Below, piece after piece: positions 15,056 to 24,796 of a stretch of 64,000 bases of DNA. The translations under genes and the position numbers were made by a program. The notes below the pieces were generated by a model. It made no database searches, was not told the DNA's origin, and was given only the letters and a program-made list of their open reading frames with translations. Position 1 is the stretch's first letter; every line of letters begins with the position of its first letter. The DNA comes from an uncultured Prevotella sp. (GTDB taxonomy: Bacteria > Bacteroidota > Bacteroidia > Bacteroidales > Bacteroidaceae): NCBI RefSeq assembly GCF_946407605.1, contig NZ_CAMJOS010000003.1:62001-126000 (forward strand), read 5' to 3'.

Positions 15056-15421
15056 TTACCTCTTTTTCATCGCGTCTTCGGCCCACTTCATTCTGAGGAG
15101 AGCCTTGTCGCGAGCCTCCTTTGCCCAACGGAGACGGAGCTGGGCCTTCGACATGGCATCATTAGCCCAATTGGTATACAAGCGGGACTGGTTATAGTCC
15201 TTCTTCTGGGCATACTTCTCAGCTTGACGGGTATAGTTGTTCGCCTTCTCCGTTAACTGCTGTGCCTCCCGTTCATACTTCTCTGCCTCTTCATTATACC
15301 GCTGCGCATCGCGCAGATACTGCTGCGCCTTGTCGTTCTGTGCACATGCTGGCACTGTCAATGGTTGCCACAGACCAAGACAAAGAATCAATAATACGAT
15401 TGTCTTAATAGTTGCATTCAT
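15056..15421 (-). CDS. Secreted helical repeat protein
   Basis: 121 aa with a signal peptide (to about residue 27). The rest is an almost uninterrupted amphipathic helix rich in Ala, Lys, Glu and Tyr with a repeat of about 7-11 residues (AQRYNEEAEKYEREAQQLTEK, RLRWAKEARDKALLRMKWAE). It probably forms a coiled coil in the periplasm. No family recognised. Last gene of the long minus-strand run, 17 nt after the S41 protease gene. Confidence 0.65.
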   Translation of the reverse strand: MNATIKTIVLLILCLGLWQPLTVPACAQNDKAQQYLRDAQRYNEEAEKYEREAQQLTEKANNYTRQAEKYAQKKDYNQSRLYTNWANDAMSKAQLRLRWAKEARDKALLRMKWAEDAMKKR

Positions 15422-15438
15422 AGTCTTTAGTTCTTTTT

Positions 15439-16494
15439 TTATTGAGCAATCTGTTGCAGGGCGACACTCAAGAGCGGCTCGTCAATTTTTCCTATGTCGC
15501 CAACAAACGTCTTAGAACCTCCTGGCACCAAGAAGTCTGGGGTGAAGCCTTCATCAGGCGTAGTCTCCATGACACCGTTATAATACCTCATGGTAATAGG
15601 ATGGAGTTCATAAAAATACTGAGACTCTTTGACAGTGAATGAACCCACGCCTTTTCCAACAGTTTGCTCACCAATAACGATAGTTTTAGTGAACGGTCTT
15701 AAACACACGATAAAGGCTTCGCTGGCTGATGCCGTGCGATTTGAGGTTAAGACATATACACGCTGCATGTTTAGAGGATAAATAGGGGTGCCCAATAATC
15801 CTTCATAAGAAAGAGGTGGATATTCGTAGTTTTCCGACTCTTTGTCCTGTCCGGTCTTTCTCAACAGCTCAGCAGTTACGACATCATTATATACCTTATG
15901 CTGAAAGACGTGTCCATAGGCCTCTTGTGCAATCACACAGTTACAAAGATACCGGCAAACAGAGACGTAGCCGCCAGGATTAAAGCGCAAGTCTACAATC
16001 AATTCATCAATCTGTTCTTCCCAAAACCTCTTCATAACAGGCACCAGTTCAACAGCATTGGAAAAATTCAAATAGCATAAATAACCTACTTTCTTGTCGG
16101 CAACATGGTATATAGAGTCCAGCAATACGGAACGTTCATCGTCACTACGGGTCATAGAAGTATATGGAGCATCGCCCCCATCGTCAAAAACAATAGAAGT
16201 AGGACCAGAGTAATTGGTGTTATGAGTGCAATAGGAAAAGCGATCCTTAGGTGATAATAGGGTTTTGAAAAACTCCGAGGGCTCTAGAGAGTAATCGCAT
16301 TCCAATGAGTCGGGCAATTCAGAACGCCACAAATAGTAATGATTCATCTGCTGATAAATCCAACGACATTCAGCAGCATTCAACTCTGCACTTTTATCCA
16401 CATAAGGATGTTCCTCTCCTTGAAAATCATCAGGGGAGGAACATCCAAAAAGGAGTATAGCAGTAACTATCGATAATGAATATCGAAACCGCAT
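15439..16494 (-). CDS. S41 family (Ctp-like) peptidase lipoprotein
   Basis: 351 aa. Lipobox cysteine at residue 18 (ILLFGC). A C-terminal-processing-protease core: IDELIVDLRFNPGG, then the nucleophile region TASASEAF (254-261; usual motif SASASE) and the lysine 281 region GEQTVGKGVGS. A PDZ domain is not obvious, so this is a short, membrane-tethered form. Likely role: periplasmic proteolysis, facing outward from a lipid anchor. It is 4 nt from the next lipoprotein gene and belongs to the long minus-strand operon. Confidence 0.82.
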   Translation of the reverse strand: MRFRYSLSIVTAILLFGCSSPDDFQGEEHPYVDKSAELNAAECRWIYQQMNHYYLWRSELPDSLECDYSLEPSEFFKTLLSPKDRFSYCTHNTNYSGPTSIVFDDGGDAPYTSMTRSDDERSVLLDSIYHVADKKVGYLCYLNFSNAVELVPVMKRFWEEQIDELIVDLRFNPGGYVSVCRYLCNCVIAQEAYGHVFQHKVYNDVVTAELLRKTGQDKESENYEYPPLSYEGLLGTPIYPLNMQRVYVLTSNRTASASEAFIVCLRPFTKTIVIGEQTVGKGVGSFTVKESQYFYELHPITMRYYNGVMETTPDEGFTPDFLVPGGSKTFVGDIGKIDEPLLSVALQQIAQ

Positions 16495-16498
16495 CTAT

Positions 16499-17545
16499 TT
16501 ACAGTTTTTCCAATAAGTCCAGCACTCTCATACTCTTAACAGGAGAACTTGGAACTGAGTATTGTGGACTTGGAGTTGAGACGTTTTTCTTTGCAGGAGC
16601 GTTTTGTCTAGCGCTTGATGTGCCATTAATCTTGCCATAATAATATGTTACCCCATTATTATAATCCTCGTCGCACAAATCCAGAATGAATACATATTCA
16701 TCACCAGCTTTCAACGAATAAATTGTAAGATCAGGAGTAATAGCCTCATCAGTTACGCTACTAGTTGAATAAACATACCTATAGCTAACGTTATTCATGG
16801 GGAAAGAGAACGAATACCTATAAGTGGAATTAATACTTGCAAAGCTACTTTCCTGCGGATTAATATAGGTGAGTCGCCAGCTGTATTGATTGTTTTTATT
16901 CTCAGGGGTCGTTACATATTGTCCATTACTATTGAAAGCGAGGAAATCACATGTTCTATTCGCCTGGAGTTTGTATTCAGTCACATTTGAGAATTGATGG
17001 ATATTGAGATACTCTATCAAGATTAATGCACCCGCAGCCTGGGGATTCAACGTAAATGCTTCTGAACCAGAACTGACAGATACATTTTTCGAGGCCACAC
17101 CGAGTATTTTGTTCTTTCCACCAATATATCCCGCATCTGACAGCTTTAAAGTGTTGATATTGTCTTCACCAGTCATTGTCCAGAACTCAAAACTCGTGGC
17201 TTCATTTTTACGTTCAACAACATCTGTAATAGCCAGCAGCGTATAATTGCCTTCTGGTAAATACAAGATAGAATTCATGATACTGGCATAATTTGTCAAG
17301 TAATCTGTAGCTTCAGCTGCAAGGAGTCCTTGGTCATTATATGCCAAAACTCTTGTACGCAACTTATAAGAAGTACCAAACGACTCCAATTCACCGGCGA
17401 CTATCTCATACGTAAAAGGAGCAATAACATTAGAGGGATCTACTTTAACTGCGATGCCCTGAGAAATTTCCACTTCGTCATTGGAACAGGAGGTAGCGAA
17501 AACCGCTGCAATGGCAATAGCCATCATTGATATATATTTTCTCAT
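16499..17545 (-). CDS. Lipoprotein, possibly fimbrillin-like
   Basis: 348 aa from the ATG at 17543-17545; an ATG two codons earlier is equally possible. Type II signal peptide with the lipobox FATSC (Cys20 in this numbering). The mature part has alternating beta strands and short loops (LPEGNYTLLAITDV, FTLNPQAAGALILIEY), an arrangement reminiscent of fimbrillin/Mfa-like immunoglobulin-type domains, but there is no definite match. The C-terminus is Ser/Pro-rich. 9-15 nt downstream of the beta-barrel gene. Confidence 0.65.
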   Translation of the reverse strand: MRKYISMMAIAIAAVFATSCSNDEVEISQGIAVKVDPSNVIAPFTYEIVAGELESFGTSYKLRTRVLAYNDQGLLAAEATDYLTNYASIMNSILYLPEGNYTLLAITDVVERKNEATSFEFWTMTGEDNINTLKLSDAGYIGGKNKILGVASKNVSVSSGSEAFTLNPQAAGALILIEYLNIHQFSNVTEYKLQANRTCDFLAFNSNGQYVTTPENKNNQYSWRLTYINPQESSFASINSTYRYSFSFPMNNVSYRYVYSTSSVTDEAITPDLTIYSLKAGDEYVFILDLCDEDYNNGVTYYYGKINGTSSARQNAPAKKNVSTPSPQYSVPSSPVKSMRVLDLLEKL

Positions 17546-17560
17546 AACCATATTTTTTAA

Positions 17561-18220
17561 TTAGAACTTAAAGATGTTGAATTTATAACCAACGGATAAG
17601 CTGATGGCACTGACCTTTGTTTTGAAGTTCTTGGACACATCGCTCGTTCCTAAGTTGTAACGAAGGCTGGCAAACATACCGCTCTTTGTTTCGTAGCTGG
17701 CACCTATGCACGCTTTGACATCGAATCCCTTGATGTCGCCCGTTGCTATGCGAGCATTCTCAGCATAGATATAATCAGGCTTTGACGAGAGAGTGCCACA
17801 GAAGTTGGGACCTACCTCAATATTGAAGTTAGGAGTCAGATAGAACTTCATCAACACAGGAGCCTCGAAATACGAGAGTTTGATGTCGTCACTACTCGTG
17901 CCAATGGTGTGCTGAACATAGCTTGGTTCAATCTGGATGCCAAACAGACCTGTTCCCGGGTCACTGCCTTGTGTACGCTTGCCAAAATGGGCCGCAATCA
18001 CAGCACCGCCTCCAAAGCCAATGCCACTCTTCAGACCGAGATCAACGTCATCGTACTTGCTCATGGACGAGAAATTGCCTTCAGCCTTGATACCAATAGA
18101 AACGACATTCTTACGTTTGTCGAGGCCGAAACCATTACCTCCATCATCATCACCAAACCCTTGTGCGTTTGCTGAAATTGCCATCATCATGATGGCTGCT
18201 AAAAAAAATACTTTTTTCAT
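17561..18220 (-). CDS. Outer-membrane beta-barrel protein (PorT-like)
   Basis: 219 aa with a signal peptide (residues 1-19). Alternating amphipathic strands (VVSIGIKAEGNFSSM, GFGGGAVIAAHFGKR, LFGIQIEPSYVQHTIG, FEAPVLMKFYLTPNFNIEVG) end in a terminal strand SLSVGYKFNIFKF with C-terminal Phe, as in small 8-strand outer-membrane barrels of the PorT/OMP_b-brl_2 group. Likely an outer-membrane structural or signalling partner of the operon's periplasmic proteins. Confidence 0.75.
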   Translation of the reverse strand: MKKVFFLAAIMMMAISANAQGFGDDDGGNGFGLDKRKNVVSIGIKAEGNFSSMSKYDDVDLGLKSGIGFGGGAVIAAHFGKRTQGSDPGTGLFGIQIEPSYVQHTIGTSSDDIKLSYFEAPVLMKFYLTPNFNIEVGPNFCGTLSSKPDYIYAENARIATGDIKGFDVKACIGASYETKSGMFASLRYNLGTSDVSKNFKTKVSAISLSVGYKFNIFKF

Positions 18221-18263
18221 ACAACAATTTTTAGATTAATACTATATTTATATTTTAAAAATT

Positions 18264-19862
18264 TTAATAGAACGGGATGATAGGTATCGTCACCTCCTGA
18301 CTGGACTTGCCGTCGCTAAGCGTAGCACGCACCTTGGCATAGCGCTCCTTCTTGACATTCGTAGCAGCGGCAAAGGTCGTCTTCGAAGTACTGCGTCCCT
18401 TGACATTCACACGCTGTGTGCCGACATTCTTTCCATCGACAACCAATGACACACTGGCAACGCCCGTCTTGTCGCCACTGTTGCTGACCGTCACAGTGAC
18501 ATAGAACGTATTGTTGACACCAGCTCGTTTACTGGGAGCCTCAGGACGTGACAAGGCAAAGGAGGCTATCTTCATCTTCGACTCAGCAGCCGACGGACTA
18601 TTCTTGGTTTGTGCTGCCGTCACCTTCACCGTTTCGCCTACAGCAACAGGCTTGATGACGTTATAGCTCACCTCTCCCTTATCTTTCCAGATGAGCAGGT
18701 TACCGCTCCACAACTCCAACTGATAGCTGACGCTCTCACTCTTCTTGGGCACTGCGGCGGGCAGGAACGAGAAGCTACGATGTGCTCCCTGTGTACTATT
18801 TGCCACAACGGCCATCTCACGTCCCTGGTTGTCAATCATACGCAAACGCACAGCAGCATCATCGTATGACTCTGGCAGGTTCAGCTGCAGGAAGCCTTTG
18901 TCAACCTCGTTGCCCACAACTTCCATCTTGCTGTTTTCCAACTGATGCGAGAAAGATCCTTCCTGGAACTGCAATACACCATTCTGGCCTTTATACTGCA
19001 CATTGGCATATTCTCCGCGTACGGGTTCGGCCTTGTCCAACTGGGCAGGAAGCACAATGGCACCATTCTTCTTATAGCCATACAAGCCGTTCTCCTGATA
19101 GACCTCATAGCTGTTGTCTACGGAAGCCTGTTGCACTTGTTGTCTGTACAACTGAGACTTGTCGCCCACGGAGTGGTCGTCTTTGTTGATTTTCAGGTCT
19201 GCCGGCTTCACCTTGTACTGGCGCAGAATACGGCCCTTCCTGTTGATGACATATCCCTTGGGGGTATAGCTGTCACCACTATAGACCACGGCCTCCTGAC
19301 CAGAGAACGTGGAGGCAAATACCAGATTACCATAACCAGCTTCCACGGGAAGATAGTCCATGAAGCGGTTGATGTAATAGGCCTTGTCGTTGAGCATCAC
19401 TGAGGCAAAGCCCTCACTGAAGGGGTATGCCAACTGGAACTGACACGGAATGGCCATATTGCCATCGGTACCCAGATAACCCCAACCACCAGTACCCTTT
19501 ACAGGCATCTTGCCGTCGCTGAACCACATATAGCGGGTGGCATAGACAGTCTCAGTGGGTACCAGCATCTCATAGTCTCCCTCTGACAGCACACCCTCAA
19601 TGCGCATCTGGTTGCCGTCCTTGTTCATGACGAGGGCATAGCCATCACGGAAGGGGGAAATGCTATCGTATTTTACAGGAACGATTTCCTGCTCGTTCAG
19701 GTTCACCAGTCCACACTTACCGCCTTTCTTGACCTTCAGCAGACTGCCATAGTTCTCTATCTGAGCAGAGGTGGGACGAACAGCCCATTGGACCGTTTGT
19801 GCAGACAGCATACCTGTCGACAGCGTTCCCAGCAACAATAATATAGTGCTTCTCTTCAACAT
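18264..19862 (-). CDS. WG-repeat periplasmic protein
   Basis: 532 aa with a signal peptide (to about 22). Residues ~35-290 contain WG-type beta repeats (GGKCGLVNLNEQEIVPVKYDSIS, GGWGYLGTDGNMAIPCQF, NGLYGYKKNGAIVLPAQLD), each a short strand pair. Residues ~430-532 are a CARDB-like beta-sandwich (VTVSNSGDKTGVASVSLVVDG). Such proteins are usually ligand-binding or scaffold modules outside the inner membrane. The start codon is 1 nt from the stop of the kinase gene (19864), so expression is coupled to it, suggesting that it is the extracytoplasmic partner of that kinase. Confidence 0.75.
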   Translation of the reverse strand: MLKRSTILLLLGTLSTGMLSAQTVQWAVRPTSAQIENYGSLLKVKKGGKCGLVNLNEQEIVPVKYDSISPFRDGYALVMNKDGNQMRIEGVLSEGDYEMLVPTETVYATRYMWFSDGKMPVKGTGGWGYLGTDGNMAIPCQFQLAYPFSEGFASVMLNDKAYYINRFMDYLPVEAGYGNLVFASTFSGQEAVVYSGDSYTPKGYVINRKGRILRQYKVKPADLKINKDDHSVGDKSQLYRQQVQQASVDNSYEVYQENGLYGYKKNGAIVLPAQLDKAEPVRGEYANVQYKGQNGVLQFQEGSFSHQLENSKMEVVGNEVDKGFLQLNLPESYDDAAVRLRMIDNQGREMAVVANSTQGAHRSFSFLPAAVPKKSESVSYQLELWSGNLLIWKDKGEVSYNVIKPVAVGETVKVTAAQTKNSPSAAESKMKIASFALSRPEAPSKRAGVNNTFYVTVTVSNSGDKTGVASVSLVVDGKNVGTQRVNVKGRSTSKTTFAAATNVKKERYAKVRATLSDGKSSQEVTIPIIPFY

Positions 19863-19863
19863 A

Positions 19864-21399
19864 TTACTTATATTTTTCTATTTGTCTTTCTATTCGGTTC
19901 ACATAGTCGGCATCACTATTTTTCTGAGCATACTTCAGGGCCTCCTGGAAATACTTGTCAGCTTGGTCAAGATCGCGTTCAACGGCTTCAGTACGCATCT
20001 CACCGCCCAGGAAGTCACAACCCAGCTCATACAGGGCACAATAGTTCTCAGGATCGGCCTTGACGGTCTGCAACAACAGCTCATGAGCCTTCTTGTTGTC
20101 TATCTGGATACCAAGGGCTTTCTGCATCATCAGCACGGAGTCGGGAGTGACATCACTGGAGCTGTTGCTTCTGAAATACAGACGACTCAGCAGGAAGACT
20201 GCATCGGCATCCTGGTCCTCGGCCATCTGCTCCAACTGTTGCAGACCTTCTTGAGCAGTTTCTGGCGTCTTCATCATATCTGCTACTTTGGCGATACCTG
20301 TCAGTGTGGGACCATCATGAACAACCACTTTTTCTTTTATTGTAACGACTTTCGTTTCTGGAGCGCTCAAAATGTAATAGATACCGACGCCAGCCAATAA
20401 CACCACGGCAGCAGCAACGGCAGCGATAATTTTCTTCGTGTTGTCTGCCTGACCAACAGGCTTGCTGTTCATGGTTTCCAAAGCCACTCGCATCTGAGCC
20501 GAGGTCTGATAGCGTAAGATCTGTTTCTTCTCGCATGCAGTAGCAATAATATTTCTCAGCGCCTTGTTCTTAATGACTTTCAATGGCAGCTTGTCCTTCA
20601 GCTGGTGCTCCAAGATCTCGTGGCGCGCACCGTCAAAGGGCGTATGCCCCACGATGCACTGATACAGCAGTATGCCCATGGCATAGATATCAGTTGTCTG
20701 ATCCTGGTGCTGAATGTCTCCCAACACCAGTTCAGGAGCTGCATACTCTGGCTTTCCCATGAACTTTCCGGCTACGGTCAGTCCCTTGTCGTTGGTGGTC
20801 AGGGTCTTCATCTGCTTGGCAATACCAAAGTCAATCAGCTTGATATGACCATCTGTGGTAACCATGATATTCGATGGGTCAATGTCGCGGTGGATATATC
20901 CTGCATCGTGCAAAGCCATCAATCCTGAAAGAACATTGATGACAATAGTACGTGCGAAATGTTCGGAATCGTTCTTGTAATCAGCCAAGAGTTTCTCTGC
21001 AAAGGGGACACTATTACCATCGCGATCAGTCGTTTTTCCTTCCATCAGGTCCGACAAGGACACGCCTGTTAGTAACTCACTAACGACATGGTAATGCATC
21101 TTGACATCGCCTAATGGTGTCTTTTCAGCTATCTCGATAAAACCTAACATCTCTACCAGATTGTCGTTGCGCAACTGGATAGATGCTTCTCTGCGTGCTC
21201 GCTCAATGGCATGTGGTGGCAAGTCATCAAACATGAATTTGATGGCTACAGGGCGTGTGTGACCATTTCTCTCGTTAATACACAATCCCTTGAATACCTG
21301 TCCCATTCCACCAACACCTATAGGCTGGTCGTTAGAGTCAAGCTGGTAGAAGATGCCTCTTCTTTTCTCTGATTCTCCTTGTATTCTAATTATTGACAT
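19864..21399 (-). CDS. Membrane Ser/Thr protein kinase with altered HRDxK motif
   Basis: 511 aa. Hanks-type kinase at residues ~20-310: loop GVGGMGQV (28-35), Lys54, Glu71, HRDIDPSN (170-177), DFG (190-192), APE (221-223). Asp174 replaces the usual catalytic-loop lysine, so activity may be reduced or unusual, although His-Arg-Asp and the DFG are intact. A membrane helix lies at ~324-344; the C-terminal ~165 residues are extracytoplasmic, with Sel1/TPR-like repeats (ADAVFLLSRLYFRSN, NYCALYELGCDFLGG). It would convert envelope signals into Thr phosphorylation. 9 nt after the PP2C gene, its likely antagonist. Confidence 0.87.
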   Translation of the reverse strand: MSIIRIQGESEKRRGIFYQLDSNDQPIGVGGMGQVFKGLCINERNGHTRPVAIKFMFDDLPPHAIERARREASIQLRNDNLVEMLGFIEIAEKTPLGDVKMHYHVVSELLTGVSLSDLMEGKTTDRDGNSVPFAEKLLADYKNDSEHFARTIVINVLSGLMALHDAGYIHRDIDPSNIMVTTDGHIKLIDFGIAKQMKTLTTNDKGLTVAGKFMGKPEYAAPELVLGDIQHQDQTTDIYAMGILLYQCIVGHTPFDGARHEILEHQLKDKLPLKVIKNKALRNIIATACEKKQILRYQTSAQMRVALETMNSKPVGQADNTKKIIAAVAAAVVLLAGVGIYYILSAPETKVVTIKEKVVVHDGPTLTGIAKVADMMKTPETAQEGLQQLEQMAEDQDADAVFLLSRLYFRSNSSSDVTPDSVLMMQKALGIQIDNKKAHELLLQTVKADPENYCALYELGCDFLGGEMRTEAVERDLDQADKYFQEALKYAQKNSDADYVNRIERQIEKYK

Positions 21400-21408
21400 A
21401 TATCTTGT

Positions 21409-22857
21409 TTATTGATGATTCTTTATCTTCTCAACTTTTGGCAGAATCTCTTTTCCTATGACGGTTTGCGTAGGTGAAGCCATGACATAGCGTTTGGGAT
21501 TCTTGCCTTTAGGCCATATATTCTTTGTGCAGTCAAATGCATCTCCATTGACAATCTTTTCTATTGACTCGATGGTCTGCACCTGCTGCTCAGGCACTTT
21601 CGTCTTCAGTTTAGAAAGCAACTGTTTGACATTGTCAGTACATGACTTGCTTTTCTTGATGGCCTCACTCTGTTCCTTCTCGTTAATGTCCTTCAGCGTG
21701 TTCAACTGACTGACAAGCTGGTCTATCAGTTGTTCGAGTGTTTGTCCGTCCTGATTAGACTTAGAAGAGTCCTTCGTCGAGGCCGAGTCTTGTTTTTTTG
21801 TTATGAGGCCAATCTGCTTCTTTTTAGCATCAATCTCCTCACCGATGATAAGGGGCTGGTCATCCTGATTATCCTCTTCTATGATTTCTCTCCGAGAGGA
21901 GCTACCAGCGTTTTTGTCAGTAGGCTGTGGGTTGATGTTGACTTCTTCAGCCAAGATACCCGTCTGCGAGTGGTTTCCCATCTTGATGAGGCAGACAATA
22001 TTAAAGACAATGCTGATAGCGAGCAGTGCTGATAGGACTGCAATGATTATTTTAACTTGTTTGCTCATCTTTTCTTTTAATATGGAGTTTGTATTGGTTT
22101 CTAAGATAACAAGCGTGTGGTTGTCGTGACGACCACCAGACGCAAAGCCTATCCGGTCAATCTCGGCAGACATGTTGGCAACCTTTGATGAGGTATCCAC
22201 CATGGCGGTCAGTCGCACAAGGAGGTCTTCTTGAGGCATGATGCCCCATACACCATCCGTACAAAGCACGAAACGGTCGCCTTTCTGATAGGGCACCTCG
22301 TCAATGTCTGCCACATGATTAGAGGTGTTGCCAAGTCCGCGTGTGATGACATTGGACTGTGGCGACACACGGGCCTGTTCTTCGGTAATCGCCTTGCTGC
22401 GTACCAGCTCGCCTACCAGAGAATGGTCCTGTGTGCGGAACTTTACTTTTTTGCCTCTCAACTGATAGCAACGGCTATCGCCTAAATGTGCAATCAGTGC
22501 CGACTGCCTGTTGATGAGGATGCCTACCAACGTTGAGCCCATGCCTCTGAGCTCTGGCACTTGCATCATCTTTTCTTCCAAGGCGTCGTTGGCTCTGCTC
22601 ACAGCCATCTTCAGGGCTGTGGCGGGAGGCATCTGCTCACCGCATTTGCTGAGCGTGGTAAGGAATTCGTATTTGGCAATGTAAGATGCCGTCTTACCCC
22701 CAGGGCCACCACCCATACCATCGCATACGACGAGGGCAAACCCCAGTGGGGTTTCCAGAAAACCAAAGTCGTCTTGGTTCTCCGGGCGCCCCCCTTGCAT
22801 GGAGTTTGCAGCGCCATATACCTGATATGTTGGTGATGCTATCTGGGTCATCGTCAT
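21409..22857 (-). CDS. PP2C-type Ser/Thr phosphatase with membrane helix
   Basis: 482 aa. PP2C/SpoIIE-like metal-dependent phosphatase at residues ~10-255: ENQDD, VCDGMGGGPGGKTA, GMGSTLVGILI, HLGDSRCYQLRG, LCTDGVWGIM and GGRHDNHTL carry the metal-binding aspartates. A transmembrane helix follows (KQVKIIIAVLSALLAISIVF), then an extracytoplasmic Glu/Lys/Gln-rich coiled region. It should dephosphorylate substrates of the neighbouring kinase(s). Its membrane segment and the flanking MSKQ sequence are closely similar to the second PP2C protein (27040-28086), so the two are paralogues. Confidence 0.88.
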   Translation of the reverse strand: MTMTQIASPTYQVYGAANSMQGGRPENQDDFGFLETPLGFALVVCDGMGGGPGGKTASYIAKYEFLTTLSKCGEQMPPATALKMAVSRANDALEEKMMQVPELRGMGSTLVGILINRQSALIAHLGDSRCYQLRGKKVKFRTQDHSLVGELVRSKAITEEQARVSPQSNVITRGLGNTSNHVADIDEVPYQKGDRFVLCTDGVWGIMPQEDLLVRLTAMVDTSSKVANMSAEIDRIGFASGGRHDNHTLVILETNTNSILKEKMSKQVKIIIAVLSALLAISIVFNIVCLIKMGNHSQTGILAEEVNINPQPTDKNAGSSSRREIIEEDNQDDQPLIIGEEIDAKKKQIGLITKKQDSASTKDSSKSNQDGQTLEQLIDQLVSQLNTLKDINEKEQSEAIKKSKSCTDNVKQLLSKLKTKVPEQQVQTIESIEKIVNGDAFDCTKNIWPKGKNPKRYVMASPTQTVIGKEILPKVEKIKNHQ

Positions 22858-22860
22858 TGT

Positions 22861-23520
22861 TTAAAGTGCTGACAAGAGTGCAGCATAGAAGATAAATACG
22901 CCGAGTATAGACAGAATATTGATAGCAAAAACAATGATACCGGCAATACCCCAGCTGTGTTGGGTGCTCATGAAATCAGCAGCACTGCTCCAGGTCTTGT
23001 TCTGCCATGCCCATCGGGTGCCATATACACCAAAGATGATGTTGGGTATCGGGGATAGCCAAAATAAGAACATGGCAATTAAGAATGCCCACCAACAGCC
23101 GTTGAAGAATCCCCAGATGGGATACAGGGCAAAAGCACCCCAGTTCCATTTTGAGACATCCACCGTGGCGTTGTTAGCCATCGTGTTAGGCTGATAAGGC
23201 TGATATGCGTATGGCTCTTGTTGCATGGGCTGTTGAGGTGGCATCTGTCGGGCGTTCATAGGAAAGAACACATCAATCTGGTTCCAGCTTATCTGATATT
23301 TTCCTGCAGCCATAATCGAGTCTCCATGACGAATGGGTACGGCACGATGTTTTACACTGACATTGTTGATCAACGTACCATTACTACTATTGTCGCGATA
23401 CATCAGCTGATTGCCATCATAATAGATGGTGGCATGATGACTGCTCGCATAGATGCATCTCTCGTCGAGATAGATGTCACAGTCTTTGGAGCGTCCTACG
23501 GTAACTTCCCTCATTATCAT
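22861..23520 (-). CDS. FHA-domain membrane protein (DUF2628-like tail)
   Basis: 219 aa. Residues ~1-80 are an FHA phosphothreonine-binding domain: TVGRSKDCDIYL, YASSHHATIYYDG, SSNGTLINN. After a Pro/Gln linker there is a WNWGAFALYPIWGFFNGCWW motif and three to four membrane helices, as in DUF2628/'zinc-ribbon-WNWGAF' membrane proteins. It would recruit pThr proteins to the inner membrane. 3 nt upstream of the PP2C gene on the transcript. Confidence 0.82.
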   Translation of the reverse strand: MIMREVTVGRSKDCDIYLDERCIYASSHHATIYYDGNQLMYRDNSSNGTLINNVSVKHRAVPIRHGDSIMAAGKYQISWNQIDVFFPMNARQMPPQQPMQQEPYAYQPYQPNTMANNATVDVSKWNWGAFALYPIWGFFNGCWWAFLIAMFLFWLSPIPNIIFGVYGTRWAWQNKTWSSAADFMSTQHSWGIAGIIVFAINILSILGVFIFYAALLSAL

Positions 23521-23536
23521 ATGGCCTGTTCTTTAA

Positions 23537-24784
23537 TTATTTAATAATAAAAGGTATAGCCTTCTTGTTCTTGGCATCATACAAGGCGAACACGCCCTGA
23601 CCGCCTACAATATATTCGGCCTTGGTGGTGTGGTTCACACTCGTCTCGATGGAGACAGGACGAATAGTAGAGTTCACGAGGTCGCGATAGCTGACGCCAT
23701 AAACAGTCTTCTTCTCTTTCTTGTTCTCAATCTTGTTGACTTTCACCACCTGGTAGGCTTCCACGTTAGCACCATTGGCATTGCGGTATTCCACCGTCAC
23801 CCTTGTGTTGTTCTGAGGATCCTTTTTGATAACGACTTGCTCGCTCAGACTGTCGAGCACGTTGTTTTCTCCCTTTTCAGAGATGCTAGTGATGAAGACC
23901 TCCTGACGGTTAATCAATACGTCACCCTCTTTCAGCAGAACGTCGAACTTAGGATCAAACTTGGGATTCTCTTCCTTGCGCGTCTCAACGATGTCGGACA
24001 GTTTGATGCTCTGGATGGCACCCGACTGCTGCTGTACCAGGAAGTAGTTCTCGGTATCGTTGTTGCTGGTATAGTTCTGCTCGATGATGATACCTTTGGT
24101 CTCGTTGCCGTTCTTGGTCTTGACGATGTTCAACAGCTCACTCTGTGCAAAGATGTCCTGATTGGGGTTGATGGGACGGAAGGTGTATTTTATCACATCG
24201 TTGATCTTGAACGACTGACGTATGCCATTATTCAGATACAGCGTCAATAGAGAGTCTGTCTCCTCGGCATATTCACCCTCGAACTCCATGCCCGACTTCA
24301 ACTGGAAGATACGGTTGATGCCCGACAAGGCCGTCTTTGAGCGCTTTTCACCCTTGATGGCCATCACATCTTTCCATGCAATCAGATAGACGTCGGGTGT
24401 CATTTGCAGATACCTTACTAACTCACCGCGCTCGATAATCTTGACTCTTGACACGGTCTTCGACTTAGAGGTGACGTCGGCCAGATAGAGGGTCCGGTTG
24501 TTACCGGCACCCTCGAAGGCCTCATTCTCCTCAGCCCAGTCCACCCAGGCCTTGTCTAACTCATTAACAGAATAGTTCTTCTCATTGCTGATGGTCACGT
24601 CTTTACTCTTCAGGCATATCTCTGCGATATCAGAATGGAAGGTCAGATTACCATTGTCGTCCTGCTTCTGAATATATCCGCTCAGCACAGAACCATCTTT
24701 CATATAGATTTTCTGTACGATGACGGCTTGAGCACTGCTGGCAAATGCCAATGCAAGTATGATAAATGATGCTATCTTTTTCAT
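23537..24784 (-). CDS. Secreted hypothetical with repeated beta-strand units
   Basis: 415 aa with signal peptide (to about residue 20). It has at least four copies of a short motif of the type (K/N)-x-G-x-x-x-x-G-x-I/E (YMKDGSVLSGYIQKQ, LKSGMEFEGEYAEE, TKNGNETKGIIIEQ), spaced ~60-120 residues, each followed by a Leu/Ile strand and a (K/D)DV (KSKDVTIS, AWKDVMAIKG, KINDVIKYT, KLSDIVETR). This resembles tandem small beta-barrels of Sm-like shape. Function unknown. Within the kinase/FHA operon, so probably an extracytoplasmic component. Confidence 0.65.
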   Translation of the reverse strand: MKKIASFIILALAFASSAQAVIVQKIYMKDGSVLSGYIQKQDDNGNLTFHSDIAEICLKSKDVTISNEKNYSVNELDKAWVDWAEENEAFEGAGNNRTLYLADVTSKSKTVSRVKIIERGELVRYLQMTPDVYLIAWKDVMAIKGEKRSKTALSGINRIFQLKSGMEFEGEYAEETDSLLTLYLNNGIRQSFKINDVIKYTFRPINPNQDIFAQSELLNIVKTKNGNETKGIIIEQNYTSNNDTENYFLVQQQSGAIQSIKLSDIVETRKEENPKFDPKFDVLLKEGDVLINRQEVFITSISEKGENNVLDSLSEQVVIKKDPQNNTRVTVEYRNANGANVEAYQVVKVNKIENKKEKKTVYGVSYRDLVNSTIRPVSIETSVNHTTKAEYIVGGQGVFALYDAKNKKAIPFIIK

Positions 24785-24796
24785 AAGTCTTGTTTT

